DNA of 64,000 nt from Myxococcus xanthus (GCF_013116825.1 NZ_JABFNS010000024.1:1-64000), one strand, 5' to 3'; positions 17,589 through 26,896 are shown, counted from the first letter of the stretch. Notes: generated from the letters alone by a model not told the origin. Translations and numbers: made by a program.

Positions 17589-18376
17589 GGACGGGCCTCG
17601 ACCTGGAGCGCCACGGCCGCGTGCGCCACGCCCGGTGGGACGCCGGCGAGCGACAGACACGCGGCCGACATCGGCGCGGCGCGGCACTCCGGCTTCAGCG
17701 TGCCCAACCAATCCCGGACGGTGTCGAGCCGCAGCGGCGTCTCCGAGTACAGCGCGTGCACCACGAAGTCTCCTTGGGTGACCTGGAACAGAGGGGCGGG
17801 CTGCGCGGCGGCCAGCTCGCCGCTCTGACGTCCTTCGGGGGGCCACAGTGCCTCCACCTGTTTTCCGTTGTCCATGGCGACGACCAGCGCGTAGCGGTGC
17901 CCCCCACTCCTCAGCCGGAGCGCCACCTCGTCTCCTTCCTGGAGCAGGGGATTGATTTCGCCGTCCTTCAGCCGGAGCAGCTCCACCTGGGGAGGCCCCT
18001 TGATCCGCATGCCCAGGAGCGGCTCCAGCGTCTCCGGACGGACGAAGGGGGCCTCGGGGGAGGGGCCCTCGGGCGAGGTCACCGGGTCCACCGCCCGTGC
18101 TCCGCGGACCACCACCACGGTGGCCAACGTGGCCAGGGCGGGGACGAGCAACCACCGAATGCGCCAGGGGGCGCGGGGCTTCCGTGGCGGGGCGGCCCGC
18201 TCTGACAGGACGCGAGCCCGGACGCGGGTGAAGTGGGGCCCGGCACGGACCTTCTCGGCGTGCGATTCCAGCAGCGCCAGCCGCTCACGGCAGGCGGCGC
18301 AGGACTCCAGGTGTGGCGGACTCATTCCGCCCGCGACCACCTCGTCCAAGACGAGGTCCGACAGGTGTTCACTCAT
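17585..18376 (-). CDS. Putative anti-sigma factor with zinc-binding motif and DUF4384-like domain
   Basis: 263 residues. The N-terminus carries H-x3-C-x2-C (HLESCAAC, residues 22-29), the mark of zinc-binding anti-sigma (ZAS) domains. A transmembrane helix follows at about 73-93 (WLLVPALATLATVVVV). The outside part (about 125-230) resembles DUF4384: 'EGDEVALRLRSGGHRYALVV', 'QVEALWPPEG', 'LFQVTQGDFVVHALYSETPL'. This domain is often paired with caspase-like and kinase proteins. Both ends overlap their neighbours by four bases (ATGA), placing it between the ECF sigma gene and the caspase gene. It most likely holds the sigma factor inactive and senses an envelope signal through the external domain. 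Confidence 0.7.
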   Translation of the reverse strand: MSEHLSDLVLDEVVAGGMSPPHLESCAACRERLALLESHAEKVRAGPHFTRVRARVLSERAAPPRKPRAPWRIRWLLVPALATLATVVVVRGARAVDPVTSPEGPSPEAPFVRPETLEPLLGMRIKGPPQVELLRLKDGEINPLLQEGDEVALRLRSGGHRYALVVAMDNGKQVEALWPPEGRQSGELAAAQPAPLFQVTQGDFVVHALYSETPLRLDTVRDWLGTLKPECRAAPMSAACLSLAGVPPGVAHAAVALQVEARP

Positions 18377-18885
18377 CCGGCACCTCTTCGAATCCCCTCG
18401 GGCTCACCCAGCGCGCGGGCCAGGGCGCTGATGCGCTGGACGTCGCGGACAATGGTCTTCCGGGAGAGCCCCAGGACCTGGGCAATCTCCTCCTGGGACA
18501 TCCCGTCCAGGTAGTGCAGCGTCGCCACCGTGAGGGCGCGCTCGTCCAGCTCGCGCGCCAGCTTCATCAGGAAGTCGCGGCACTCGGTGGCGGCGAGCGC
18601 GTCGACGGCGCCCTCGTGTCCGGCGTCCTCCGGAGCGACGTCCCGCAGGGCCCGGGCGCGGAGCATGTTGAGGCAGACGTTGGTCGTCACCCGGTAGACG
18701 AACGTCATCGGCCGGGCCTCCCGCCGGAAGTCGGCGGCGGACTGGAGGACGCGGATGCAGGACTCCTGCACCGCGTCCCAGGCGTCTGCCTCGCGTTGAA
18801 GCAAGGCGAAGGCCCTCCGGTACATGCCAGGGGCATACCGGTCGTACAGGTCCTGGAGCTCCCTGGCGCTCAACCCTGGCGGCAT
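18373..18885 (-). CDS. ECF-type RNA polymerase sigma factor
   Basis: 170 residues from the ATG at 18885, which has AAGGTGG upstream; a GTG at 18903 is an alternative start. Region 2 runs 'LQDLYDRYAPGMYRRAFALL', 'DAWDAVQESCIRVLQS', 'FVYRVTTNVCLNMLRARA'. Region 4 runs 'ALTVATLHYLDGMSQEEIAQVLGLSRKTIVRDVQRI', written here in parts: DGMSQEEIAQVLGLSRKTI, then VRDVQRI. This is a complete two-domain ECF sigma factor. It heads the operon with the putative anti-sigma and caspase genes through ATGA overlaps, so it probably controls that operon and perhaps further targets. Confidence 0.85.
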   Translation of the reverse strand: MPPGLSARELQDLYDRYAPGMYRRAFALLQREADAWDAVQESCIRVLQSAADFRREARPMTFVYRVTTNVCLNMLRARALRDVAPEDAGHEGAVDALAATECRDFLMKLARELDERALTVATLHYLDGMSQEEIAQVLGLSRKTIVRDVQRISALARALGEPEGIRRGAG

Positions 18886-18973
18886 CTTCGCCACCTTGGA
18901 CACGGGGGGCGGGACAACTGGGACATTTCCCGTGCGAAAAGGTGCCGGGGCCCCAAGGGCCGCCTCGCCTGCA

Positions 18974-20137
18974 TCAGGGGGGCGGCGTCCCCGTCATGGA
19001 CTGGAGCAGCGTCACCAGCGCGCGCTTCTCCCCGTTCGTCAGCTCCAGCGGCACCATGGTCACCGTCTTCTGACCCACGAAGCCGCCGGCCGCGTCGCCG
19101 CCCGCGTTGTAGAAGTCGATGACCTCCCCCAACGTGGCCTGCTCGCCGGTGTGCATGTACGGCGCTGTCAGGGCCACGTTGCGCAGCGACGGCGTGCGGA
19201 ACGCGCCTTCCAGCGTCGCCGGGTCCGCCTGGGTGCGCAGCGTCTGGAGCCGCGCCGCGATGGTGCCGGTGGGCGCGTCGCTGTAGCGGCTGGCGGCGTT
19301 GAACTCCCAGTCCAGCAGCGGCGTCAGCGCGCTCCACTGCCCGCCCGCGCCCGGGCTGCTGTCCTGCACGCCGATGTTGTGGAACAGGTCGTCGGTGAGC
19401 GCCGGCCCCTTGTGGCAGACGATGCACTGGCCCTTGCGCAGGAACGTCTTCAGTCCCAGGTACGCCGGGTCCGCCTCCGCCTGGCCGGCCTCGGCCGCCG
19501 TGATGAAGCGCCGCACGTCCGTGTCGAAGGGGGCGTCGATGCGCACGAGCGTCCGTTGGTAGGCCGCCATCACCTTGCCCACGTTGGCCAGCAGCGCCGA
19601 ATCCGTTTCGTCCGCGGGCGCCTTGCCGAAGAGGGCCTGGTACTCCGTGGTGTACGACTCCACCGCGGTGAGCCGGGCGCGCACCACCTGCGCGTCCGTG
19701 TTCATCTCCACCGGGTTGAGCAGCGGCAGGATGGCCTGGTTCCAGAGCCGGTCCGCCCGTCCGTCCCACATGAACCAGCGGTTGTAGGCCACGTTCAGCA
19801 GGGTGGGCGGGTTGCGCTCGGTCAGGTGCCCGTCGCAGCCCTTCGCCTTGGCGGTGGGCACCGTCAGGCCCTCGCCGCCATGGCAGCTCGCGCAGGACAC
19901 CGTGCCGCAGCGTGACAGGCCGCTGTCGTGGAACAGCACGTCGCCCAGCGCCTCGGCGCGCGCGAGCCCGTCCATCCGGTTGGTGCTGTCCTTCGGCGGC
20001 TGCCGCCCCAGGCTGTGGAGGCTGCGGAGCTGGTCCAACTCGTCGAGGTTGGGGAACGGCTCTTCGGATTCACACGCCATGCCCGACCCGCCCAGGGCCA
20101 GGGCGAGCGTCACGGCGCGCAAGCGGTACGAATTCAT
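18974..20137 (-). CDS. Di-heme cytochrome c peroxidase / MauG-family lipoprotein
   Basis: 387 residues from the ATG at 20137. The signal peptide ends in lipobox 'GGSGMACE'. Two c-type heme motifs are present: CASCH at residues 82-86 and CIVCH at 238-242, with 'LGDVLFHDSGLSRCGTVSC' before the first, as in bacterial CCP/MauG proteins. Other family marks are 'NPPTLLNVAYNRWFMWDGRA', the long helix 'VMAAYQRTLVRIDAPFD', and 'RTPSLRNVALTAPYMHTGE', with a likely distal Met/His ligand. It probably reduces peroxide or oxidises a protein or small-molecule partner in the periplasm. It stands alone; the gene downstream on this strand is the ECF sigma gene. Confidence 0.85.
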   Translation of the reverse strand: MNSYRLRAVTLALALGGSGMACESEEPFPNLDELDQLRSLHSLGRQPPKDSTNRMDGLARAEALGDVLFHDSGLSRCGTVSCASCHGGEGLTVPTAKAKGCDGHLTERNPPTLLNVAYNRWFMWDGRADRLWNQAILPLLNPVEMNTDAQVVRARLTAVESYTTEYQALFGKAPADETDSALLANVGKVMAAYQRTLVRIDAPFDTDVRRFITAAEAGQAEADPAYLGLKTFLRKGQCIVCHKGPALTDDLFHNIGVQDSSPGAGGQWSALTPLLDWEFNAASRYSDAPTGTIAARLQTLRTQADPATLEGAFRTPSLRNVALTAPYMHTGEQATLGEVIDFYNAGGDAAGGFVGQKTVTMVPLELTNGEKRALVTLLQSMTGTPPP

Positions 20138-20310
20138 CACCCAACTCGTCTTTCTGCGAAGGACCCGGGAAGCTTCGCGTCCCCTTCGACGCGAATCAAT
20201 CCACAAGGGCCTCTTGCCCGTCGGACGAGTTCGTGCTGATGGCGTGACGCCGCTACGCCTGCCCCATGGGGAGGGCGGGGCGGGCGGCGTCACGGGCGTG
20301 CTTCAGAACC

Positions 20311-20721
20311 TCAGGCGCCGCAGCTCAGGGTGAAGTCGCGCGTGGCGGTGCCGTAGTCGCCCACCTTCACCGTGGAGGGCTCCGGGGTGATGGTCGGCGT
20401 GGCGCCCGTCTCGCACTTCAGCCCGCCGCCCGCCGCGAGCCCGACCTGGAGGTCGGTGTTGCTGGGCACCCCCGACACCGTGAAGGAGCAGCGGTTGCCG
20501 CGGCTCGGCTTCAGCATCGTCCGGCCGAGCCCGTTGGTGGGCGCGTCCGGCGAGGCCACGATGACCTGGAGCTGCCCGCAGGCTTCATCGGCACGCAGCC
20601 CGCTCTCCGGCAGGCGGATGACGCCGGCGATGGTGGCGTTGCCTTCACGGCCACCACCACCGCCCGTGGTGGCGCAACCGGACGCGGCAAGGACCAGGGC
20701 GGCTACGGCAATGCGATACAT
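20311..20721 (-). CDS. Small lipoprotein of unknown function
   Basis: 136 residues from the ATG at 20721. The signal peptide ends in lipobox 'AASGCATT', followed by a short Gly-rich linker. The mature domain is beta-rich ('ATIAGVIRLPESGLRADEAC', 'LQVIVASPDAPT', 'CSFTVSGVPSNTDLQVGL', 'DYGTATRDFTLSCG') with four cysteines, resembling a carboxypeptidase-regulatory or transthyretin-like fold. No named family is recognised. It lies 173 bases upstream of the peroxidase start on the same strand. Confidence 0.6.
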   Translation of the reverse strand: MYRIAVAALVLAASGCATTGGGGGREGNATIAGVIRLPESGLRADEACGQLQVIVASPDAPTNGLGRTMLKPSRGNRCSFTVSGVPSNTDLQVGLAAGGGLKCETGATPTITPEPSTVKVGDYGTATRDFTLSCGA

Positions 20722-21144
20722 GAATTCCTCAATTCTCGATGGTTGAGATGGCGGCAAGGTCGCCGTGCAAGCGGTCTACGATGCGCGCTCAAGACAATTG
20801 CGATGGGAATTCATTCCAGCCACCCCTCGCATTCTTCGCGGGGCCGGGATTTGAACAGTTCCCCAGGAGTTCAGGGCGGTTTTGAACGCCATGTGTCTCC
20901 GGCGGAGCACGCCCCGTAGCGCTCCATCAGATGGAATCATCGGTCGAATCAAACACAAACGCTTGACGCGTTTGGCTGTCACCTCGGTCCCAAAGACGGA
21001 CACGCAAGTCCCGAATCCGGGCATGTCTGCTCTTGGCGCGGAGGCTCATCCCACGTGACGGGCGGCCCTGCCTCCGCCGCGCGGTCTGCTGTCAGCGCTC
21101 CCGCGCACCCCCACGGTGAAGGGGCAGGGAGAGGAGACGACACC
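20722..21144. other. Divergent intergenic region
   Basis: 422 bases between two divergent genes. No convincing gene. It is somewhat more AT-rich than its surroundings and contains a small inverted repeat, AAACGC-ttgac-GCGTTT (20957-20973), which could be an operator. It presumably carries promoters for both flanking genes. Confidence 0.4.
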
Positions 21145-21603
21145 ATGTCGATACAAAAGCAGGAGCGCACGCCTTCGTGGACGGGACTGGGCGTGGGGAC
21201 GGACCGCAAATCGTTTCTGGACGCAATATCCTCCCAGATTCCGGATTATGAGGCGGACAAGGCCGCCGAGGCGGTGTTCTGTGCGTTGTCGGAGCGCCTG
21301 TCCGGTTCGTGGGTGGCGCACCTGCGCGAGCAGCTCTCGCCGGACGTGCGCGAGCTGATGCGCGGCTGTCACAGGCACCGCGGCGAGGCGCCCGCGAAGC
21401 TGGACCGCGACGACTTCTATTTGATGGTGGCCAACCACCTGAACGCGGAACCGGAGAACGTTCGGTTGGTGCTCCACGGCGTGTTCTCCGCGCTCCATGC
21501 CCAAATCACCGAAGGGGAGGCGAAGAAGCTGGAGCAGCAGCTCCCCGCCTGGCTCCAGGGGACGTGGGCCGCCGCGCGGATGCATGTCGACCGGCCCTAC
21601 TGA
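21145..21603 (+). CDS. DUF2267 family protein
   Basis: 152 residues from the ATG at 21145 with GAGGAG upstream. Two helical repeats typical of DUF2267: 'DKAAEAVFCALSERLSGSWV' with 'LREQLSPDVRELMRGC', and 'FYLMVANHLNAEPENVRLVL' with 'VFSALHAQITEGEAKKLEQQ', each ending in the 'LP..l..l' element. The family is cytoplasmic and linked to stress conditions, but its biochemistry is not established. It stands alone on this strand. Confidence 0.75.
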   Translation: MSIQKQERTPSWTGLGVGTDRKSFLDAISSQIPDYEADKAAEAVFCALSERLSGSWVAHLREQLSPDVRELMRGCHRHRGEAPAKLDRDDFYLMVANHLNAEPENVRLVLHGVFSALHAQITEGEAKKLEQQLPAWLQGTWAAARMHVDRPY

Positions 21604-21625
21604 GGCCGTACAGGGGGGGCGGGGC

Positions 21626-21649
21626 ACCGGGGGTGAGAAGGCCCCCGGT
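21626..21649. terminator. Hairpin between convergent genes
   Basis: An 8-bp perfect stem (ACCGGGGG 21626-21633, CCCCCGGT 21642-21649) with an 8-base loop lies between the converging genes ending at 21603 and 21667. It has no U-run, so it may act as a bidirectional terminator only weakly. Confidence 0.4.
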
Positions 21650-21666
21650 CGCTTCCGCCGCCGCCG

Positions 21667-22344
21667 TCAGTAGGTTCCGCCCAGCGAGAGCATCGCCGAG
21701 TAGCGGCCGTCCAGCGCGCCGGGAGCCCGGCCGCCCGGGGCGAAGTCCTGGTCGAACAGGAAGTTGTAGTTCACCCGGGCGTCGGCGGTGATGAGGTTGC
21801 CCATCTGGTAGCGCAGGCCCGCGCCGGCGGGCACGTAGCCGCTGGTGTCATCGGAGAAGCCGCGGACGGCGCCCCGGGCGTCGTTGCGGACATTGTAGCG
21901 GTCCAGGCCGATGCCCGTCAGGACGTAGGGCTGGAGCCGGGTGTCGGTGAAGCTGCCCACGACGACGGCCTGTCCGGCGTTGCGGACGATGTCCGGTCCG
22001 CCCTCGCCGTCGTCGAGCAGCCCCATGCGGCTGTCGATGTCGCTCAGGCCGCCGCTGTAGCCCAGCTCGACGGCGAAGAATGCGTGCGGCCGGTAGCCCA
22101 GCGCGGCGCCATAGGAGAAGCCCGGCGTGACCTCCGGGGCGAGCTGACCGGTGTAGCCCTCCAGGCCGCCGCCCAGCTGGGCATAGATGCCGGTGTCGGC
22201 CCGCTTCCGCCCGCGGTCGTTGAACTCCACCGACTCCGCGGACCGCATGCGCGGCTCCGCGATGGGGCGGTCCTCCGCCTGGGCCAGCGCGGCGCCGCCC
22301 CAGAGCGCCGCCGCGCACAGCGCGCCACGTACGAGTGCCTTCAT
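21667..22344 (-). CDS. Outer-membrane beta-barrel protein
   Basis: 225 residues from the ATG at 22344. The signal peptide is cut near 'AALAQAED'. The rest alternates short amphipathic strands and turns as in OmpA/OmpW-type eight-stranded barrels: 'GIYAQLGGGLEGYTG', 'FSYGAALGYRPHAFFAVEL', 'LQPYVLTGIGLDRYNV', 'YVPAGAGLRYQMGNLITADA', ending in an aromatic residue ('MLSLGGTY'), the usual barrel C-terminus. Its role could be a porin or structural protein. It is monocistronic. Confidence 0.75.
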   Translation of the reverse strand: MKALVRGALCAAALWGGAALAQAEDRPIAEPRMRSAESVEFNDRGRKRADTGIYAQLGGGLEGYTGQLAPEVTPGFSYGAALGYRPHAFFAVELGYSGGLSDIDSRMGLLDDGEGGPDIVRNAGQAVVVGSFTDTRLQPYVLTGIGLDRYNVRNDARGAVRGFSDDTSGYVPAGAGLRYQMGNLITADARVNYNFLFDQDFAPGGRAPGALDGRYSAMLSLGGTY

Positions 22345-22454
22345 GACGGACTCCTTGGTTTGCGTCCGAAAGGCAACGTGGTCCGCGCGGGAGGGCCTGG
22401 CAATCAGGCCCACGCGGGCCGTGGGGCACCTGGTGCGGCCGTCCTTCCCACCCC

Positions 22455-24188
22455 TCAGGGCAGCTGGGTGAGGACCTCCAGCGCGCCGCGGGCCTGCACC
22501 AGCCCATGGCCAAAGTCCTCGTCATGGCCGGAAGGCCCCAGGTCCTTCGCCGAGGACAACAGGGCGTGTTTGACCTGGTCCGGCGTGGCGGAGGGACGGG
22601 CGCTGAAGAGCAGCGCGGCCACGCCGCTCACGTAGGGCGCGGCCATGGAGGTGCCGGACATATAGGCGTAGTCCGCCGGGCTCATGCTGATGCGGGCCAG
22701 CTCTCCCAGCATCCGGTGCAGCACGGTGCCACCCGCCTGGGAGATGGTGACGGCGGGCACCCACTGCCCTCGCCGAGGCATGGCGAGGATGTCCACGCCC
22801 CCCTCCCAGCTCGAGTTGCCGAAGATGACGGCGCGCGCGCCCTGCTTCATCACGTTGACCATGGCCATGTCGGTGGGCACCTCGCCGTGCCGCACGTACG
22901 CGACGAAGCCGCTGCACGTGCTGCCCTTGCACGAGTCCAGCGTCGCGCCGCCCCCGCAGTCCACCAGCTTGCCCCACTTGTTCTCGATGGGGGCATGCAG
23001 CAGTGAGCGCGACAGCGGCCGGGTGTCCCGCACGTCCACCGTGGAGAACGCGCCCTGTCCGCGCGGGAAGGTGGACAGCACGTCCACGCCCGGGGCCACC
23101 AGCGCCAGCTGGCTTCCGCCGGAGGAGAAGGTGGCCCGCTGGTCCAGGGCGTCCACCGCGCCCACCGCCAGCACGTGCGGGTCCGACGCGGGGTAGTCCA
23201 CCCGCTGGGCGTTGCTGTTACCCGACGCGGCCACCACCAGGATGCCCTGGGCGTGGGCCGCGGCGAAGACCTCGAACGTCGTCTTGGAGGGCACGCCGCC
23301 GCCCAGCGACAGGGAGATGACCTTGGCGCCCTGCTCCGCGCAGTACTCCACCGCCGCCAGGACGAAGCTCATGTGCGTGCGGCCGTGGATGTCCAGCACC
23401 CGGGCGATGATCAGCTCCACGCCCGGTGCCACGCCCATCACCCCGGTGTCCGAAAGCTGGGGCGAGCCGCGCCCGCCGTGGCCTGGCCGCGCCGCGATGA
23501 TGCCCGCCACGTGCGTGCCGTGGCCGGTGCCCCAGCCGTGGCCGCTGCTGAAGTCGGAGGGGGCGTCATCGTCCTCCAGCAGGTCGCGGCCGGCGACCAC
23601 CGCGTCGCGCAGCTCCGGGTGCTCCAAATCCAAGCCGCTGTCGATGACACACAGCCGCACGCCCGCGCCCGTGGGCCGGTCCGGGTCCGGCAGTCCGTCC
23701 CCATCCACGTCCCACACCTCGTGCGCCTGGACCTTGCGCAGCCCGGGGGTGAACTCGCGCGGCGTGGTGCCCCGCGCCACCGAGGCCAGGACGGGATGAA
23801 TCGGCGCGGTGGCGGGGGCCAGGGCGCGCCACTCCTGGTCCTGCTCGATGCTCTCCACCGTCGGGTCTTCGGCCAGGAGCGCGCGCTGCTCCTGGAGCGA
23901 CATGCGCGCCGCCACCGCCGGCGTGGAGCGGAAGGTGGCTGTCACCTGTCCACCCACTTGATGCACGCGGGCGGTGGCCATCACCCCCTGATTCCGATAA
24001 CGGATGATGACCCGCTGCCGGCCGTCGTCATCCGTCAGGGGGGCCTGGACGTGCCGTGTCTCCACGGGTTCGGACAGGGAGCCCGCGATGATGTTCGGGC
24101 AGACCTGGCTCTGGGCTCCCTTGTCCGAGGCGTCGTCCGGCCCACATGCCGCGAGTGCCAACAGCCCCATGAGTCCCCACCGCTTCAT
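22455..24188 (-). CDS. Subtilisin-like serine protease (S8) with PA-type insert, lipoprotein
   Basis: 577 residues from the ATG at 24188 (AAGGAG upstream). The signal peptide ends in lipobox 'LLALAACG'. A propeptide-like region covers about residues 40-120. The S8 catalytic triad is complete: Asp183 in 'LCVIDSGLD', His226 in 'GHGTHVAG' and Ser514 in 'SGTSMAAP'. The oxyanion region reads 'VVAASGNSN'. Between His and Ser there is an extra domain with 'FVAYVRHGEVPTDMAM' and 'GARAVIFGNSS', matching a protease-associated (PA) insert with a cysteine pair. It is expected to work at the cell surface or be released, in line with predatory or nutrient-scavenging proteolysis. Confidence 0.88.
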   Translation of the reverse strand: MKRWGLMGLLALAACGPDDASDKGAQSQVCPNIIAGSLSEPVETRHVQAPLTDDDGRQRVIIRYRNQGVMATARVHQVGGQVTATFRSTPAVAARMSLQEQRALLAEDPTVESIEQDQEWRALAPATAPIHPVLASVARGTTPREFTPGLRKVQAHEVWDVDGDGLPDPDRPTGAGVRLCVIDSGLDLEHPELRDAVVAGRDLLEDDDAPSDFSSGHGWGTGHGTHVAGIIAARPGHGGRGSPQLSDTGVMGVAPGVELIIARVLDIHGRTHMSFVLAAVEYCAEQGAKVISLSLGGGVPSKTTFEVFAAAHAQGILVVAASGNSNAQRVDYPASDPHVLAVGAVDALDQRATFSSGGSQLALVAPGVDVLSTFPRGQGAFSTVDVRDTRPLSRSLLHAPIENKWGKLVDCGGGATLDSCKGSTCSGFVAYVRHGEVPTDMAMVNVMKQGARAVIFGNSSWEGGVDILAMPRRGQWVPAVTISQAGGTVLHRMLGELARISMSPADYAYMSGTSMAAPYVSGVAALLFSARPSATPDQVKHALLSSAKDLGPSGHDEDFGHGLVQARGALEVLTQLP

Positions 24189-24537
24189 GAGCCGCTCCTT
24201 CTCGAACGGCACCCGGCGGAGACACCGGGCGCGCATTCCCCAGGGAGCGCATTTCGCGAAAGCGTGGCAACGGACTGGGGGGCGCCCCCCTGCCTGAGGT
24301 GCGGCGGTTCACACCGCATGTGTTGAGCGCCGGATGGGGACCCCACATCAGGGTTGCCTTCACGCACGCACCCGGCATTCGCCTCGCTCCTGAACACCCA
24401 CCCCGCCCGACGGGTGCGCGGCGGGCGCACTGTCGGAGGGCGAGTTTCCGTCCAAGGCCCTGGCGGTGTCAGAGGGAAGGAAGTTGCCCGCTGCTTGATT
24501 CCGTCCGCTTTCGGGTGCTTCGCTGCCGCCAGACGCC
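24189..24537. other. Divergent intergenic region
   Basis: 349 bases between the protease gene and the kinase gene, which point away from each other. I see no gene here. It must hold both promoters, but no convincing consensus element stands out. Confidence 0.4.
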
Positions 24538-26865
24538 ATGAGTACCGTCCCTACAGAGTCCTCTCGCTTCCTCGGGCGCTATGAGCTCGTCCACCCCCTG
24601 GGCCAGGGGGGCATGGGGGAGGTGTACCTGGCGAAAATCAGCGGCGCGGCCGGCTTCGAGAAGCCGTGCATCGTGAAGACGATTCTGCCGACGCTGCTGA
24701 AGGACCGTCAGTTCCTGGACCGGTTCCACCACGAGGCCAAGGTGCTGGTGCACCTGGTGCACTCGTCCATTGCCCAGGTCTACGACATGGGTGAGGCGGA
24801 CGGCACGTACTTCATGGCGTTGGAGTACGTGGCTGGCGTGGACCTGGCCTACCTGTTGGAGCAGGCGCGCTCGCAGGGCGTGGCGGTGCCGGTGCCGGTG
24901 GCGTTGTTCCTCGGTCAGCGCATCGCGGAGGGCCTGGGCTACGCGCACCGCAAGACGGGGCCGGACGGCTCGCCGCTGGGCATCGTCCACCGCGACGTGT
25001 CCCCGCACAACGTCATGGTGTCCTATGAAGGTGAGGTGAAGGTCATCGACTTCGGCCTCGCCAAGTCCGCGGCGCGCAGCAAGTACACGCTGCCGTCCAC
25101 GGTGATGGGGAAGCTGGGGTACATGTCCCCCGAGCAGGTGCGCGCCGAGCCCCTGGACCACCGCAGCGACATCTATTCGTGTGGCGTCGTGGTGTGGGAG
25201 ATGCTGGCCGGCCGCTCGCTCATTCCCCACGGGACGGTGGGCGAGATGATGGCGGCCATGTCGCAGCCGGTGGTGCCGTCGCTGAGCGAGCTGCGGCCGG
25301 ACGTGGACGCCGCGCTGGACGCCGTCGTGCGCCGCGCGCTGACGGCCCGCCCGGACGACCGCTACATGCGTTCGGACGAGCTGGCGCGCGCGCTCAACAC
25401 GGAGTTGGTGCGCTCGGGGACCGCGATGGGCGCCGAGGAGGTGGGGCACTTCGTGCGCGCGCTGTGCCCGGAGGCGTTCGACGCCCAGCGCAAGCTCATC
25501 TCCAAGGTGTCTTCGTCCTCCAACCACCGCCGCACCCCCGCGCCGGGCTATGGCACCGGGCCGCAGCCAGCCGCGGGCTTCGAGCCCACGCTGATGCGGG
25601 GCCCGGCGGGGCAGCCCGGGTTCGGCTCGGGAGGCGTGGCCCGTCCCGGCGCCCTCCATGCGGACGGCGATGACCTGGGCACCGGGAGCACGACGGTGCG
25701 GCCGCCCTCCGGCGTCGGGGTGGCTTCGGGTGGCGAGCCCTCCGACTCGCCCTCCGGCGTCGCGCCCACCGTCTTGTCCGCGGCGACGCTGGAGGAGCGG
25801 GCGTCCCGGAAGCGGCCGGTGGGGCTCTATGCCGCCATCGCCGTGTTGCTGGTGATTGCCACCTCCGCCGTCACCGCGCTCTTCGTCCAGTCGTCGGGCG
25901 TGGCGCCGGTGGCCACCGGGCCCGTGGCTGGTGCTTCGGGGCAGGTCGCGCCGTCCCCGGCTCCGGATGAGGGAGGGGAGACGCCCGTCGCCGCGCGGCA
26001 GGGGGCGACCGCGGAAGCCGCGCCCTTGTCCGACGAGGGCACGGGCGCTGACGCCGGTGCGGAGGTGGTGGCCGCGGGCGGGCCGGGTGCCGCGGAGGTG
26101 GCGTCCGCGCCGTCCCCGGTGCGCGCCGAGAACGACAAGGTGGAGCCCGAGCGGGCTCGGACGCCACGCCCCGCGTCGGTGAAGACGTCCGCGAAGAAGC
26201 CGGCGGTCCCCGTCGAGCCCGCCGTCGTCTATGCCACGCCGGCGAAGGTGCTCCCGATTCAGAGCGCGAACGGGCGCTACTTTGTCGACCGGAGCATCAT
26301 CGGGCGGGGCTTCCTCCCGGGGGTGGAGATGGACGTGCTGGGGCCGTTGAAGAACGGCAAGCGCGAGGTGCTGGGGCGGGCCCGGGTGGTGCGGCCAGGG
26401 CGGGGCGTCGTGATGCGGCCCACGCGGGCGTTCATCGAACTGGATGACCGTGCCCTGGCGGCTTCGGGGGACCTCTTCGTGGCGGCGCCTGGACGGGATG
26501 ACGCCCCCGCCGGCGCGTCGGCGACCGAGGAGGCCCCGGCGCAGGCCGCCGAGCCCGACAAGGGCGAGGTGGAGGCCGTCGTGGCCGCGGCCCCCGCGAA
26601 GCGCACGCTGCGCGGCCACGCGAGCGTGCAGGGCGGGGTGGGCGGCTTGTTGGACCCGGGGGTGGAGGTCCAGAACCACGAGTCCATCGACTGGACGGAC
26701 TGCTACGTGGTGAAGGACATCCGCAAAGCGGCGTGGCTGGGCGTCGTGAAGGCCGGGGAGCGGAAGACGGCCAGCCGTTTCCGCCACAATCCGAACTTCG
26801 ACGTGGGTTCCGGCTACCTGGGCGTCATCTGCAAGGAAGGCGAGCTGCGGGTGAAGGCGCGCTGA
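24538..26865 (+). CDS. Membrane-bound Ser/Thr protein kinase (Hanks type)
   Basis: 775 residues. The kinase domain is about residues 14-280: GQGGMG (22-27), Lys47 in 'CIVKTIL', 'HRDVSPHNVM' at 151-160, DFG at 171-173 and 'GYMSPEQV'. All catalytic residues are present. A Pro/Gly-rich juxtamembrane region follows, then one transmembrane helix at about 427-447 (LYAAIAVLLVIATSAVTALF). The outside part has an Ala/Pro/Glu-rich linker and a C-terminal domain with 'SANGRYFVDRSIIGRGFLPG' and, at the end, 'NPNFDVGSGYLGVICK'. It is likely to bind a ligand or protein and pass a signal to cytoplasmic substrates, as in many myxobacterial kinases. It converges on the RDD gene. Confidence 0.9.
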   Translation: MSTVPTESSRFLGRYELVHPLGQGGMGEVYLAKISGAAGFEKPCIVKTILPTLLKDRQFLDRFHHEAKVLVHLVHSSIAQVYDMGEADGTYFMALEYVAGVDLAYLLEQARSQGVAVPVPVALFLGQRIAEGLGYAHRKTGPDGSPLGIVHRDVSPHNVMVSYEGEVKVIDFGLAKSAARSKYTLPSTVMGKLGYMSPEQVRAEPLDHRSDIYSCGVVVWEMLAGRSLIPHGTVGEMMAAMSQPVVPSLSELRPDVDAALDAVVRRALTARPDDRYMRSDELARALNTELVRSGTAMGAEEVGHFVRALCPEAFDAQRKLISKVSSSSNHRRTPAPGYGTGPQPAAGFEPTLMRGPAGQPGFGSGGVARPGALHADGDDLGTGSTTVRPPSGVGVASGGEPSDSPSGVAPTVLSAATLEERASRKRPVGLYAAIAVLLVIATSAVTALFVQSSGVAPVATGPVAGASGQVAPSPAPDEGGETPVAARQGATAEAAPLSDEGTGADAGAEVVAAGGPGAAEVASAPSPVRAENDKVEPERARTPRPASVKTSAKKPAVPVEPAVVYATPAKVLPIQSANGRYFVDRSIIGRGFLPGVEMDVLGPLKNGKREVLGRARVVRPGRGVVMRPTRAFIELDDRALAASGDLFVAAPGRDDAPAGASATEEAPAQAAEPDKGEVEAVVAAAPAKRTLRGHASVQGGVGGLLDPGVEVQNHESIDWTDCYVVKDIRKAAWLGVVKAGERKTASRFRHNPNFDVGSGYLGVICKEGELRVKAR

Positions 26866-26896
26866 GGCGCTCCGCGCCGTGACGGACGCGGAAGGC

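Noticed and set aside
20776-21024. Small 82-codon frame on the minus strand
   Set aside because: No ribosome-binding site, no domain, and located in a divergent promoter region.
24189-24537. Search for a sigma-54 promoter in the protease/kinase gap
   Set aside because: No match with the correct spacing between GG and GC elements.
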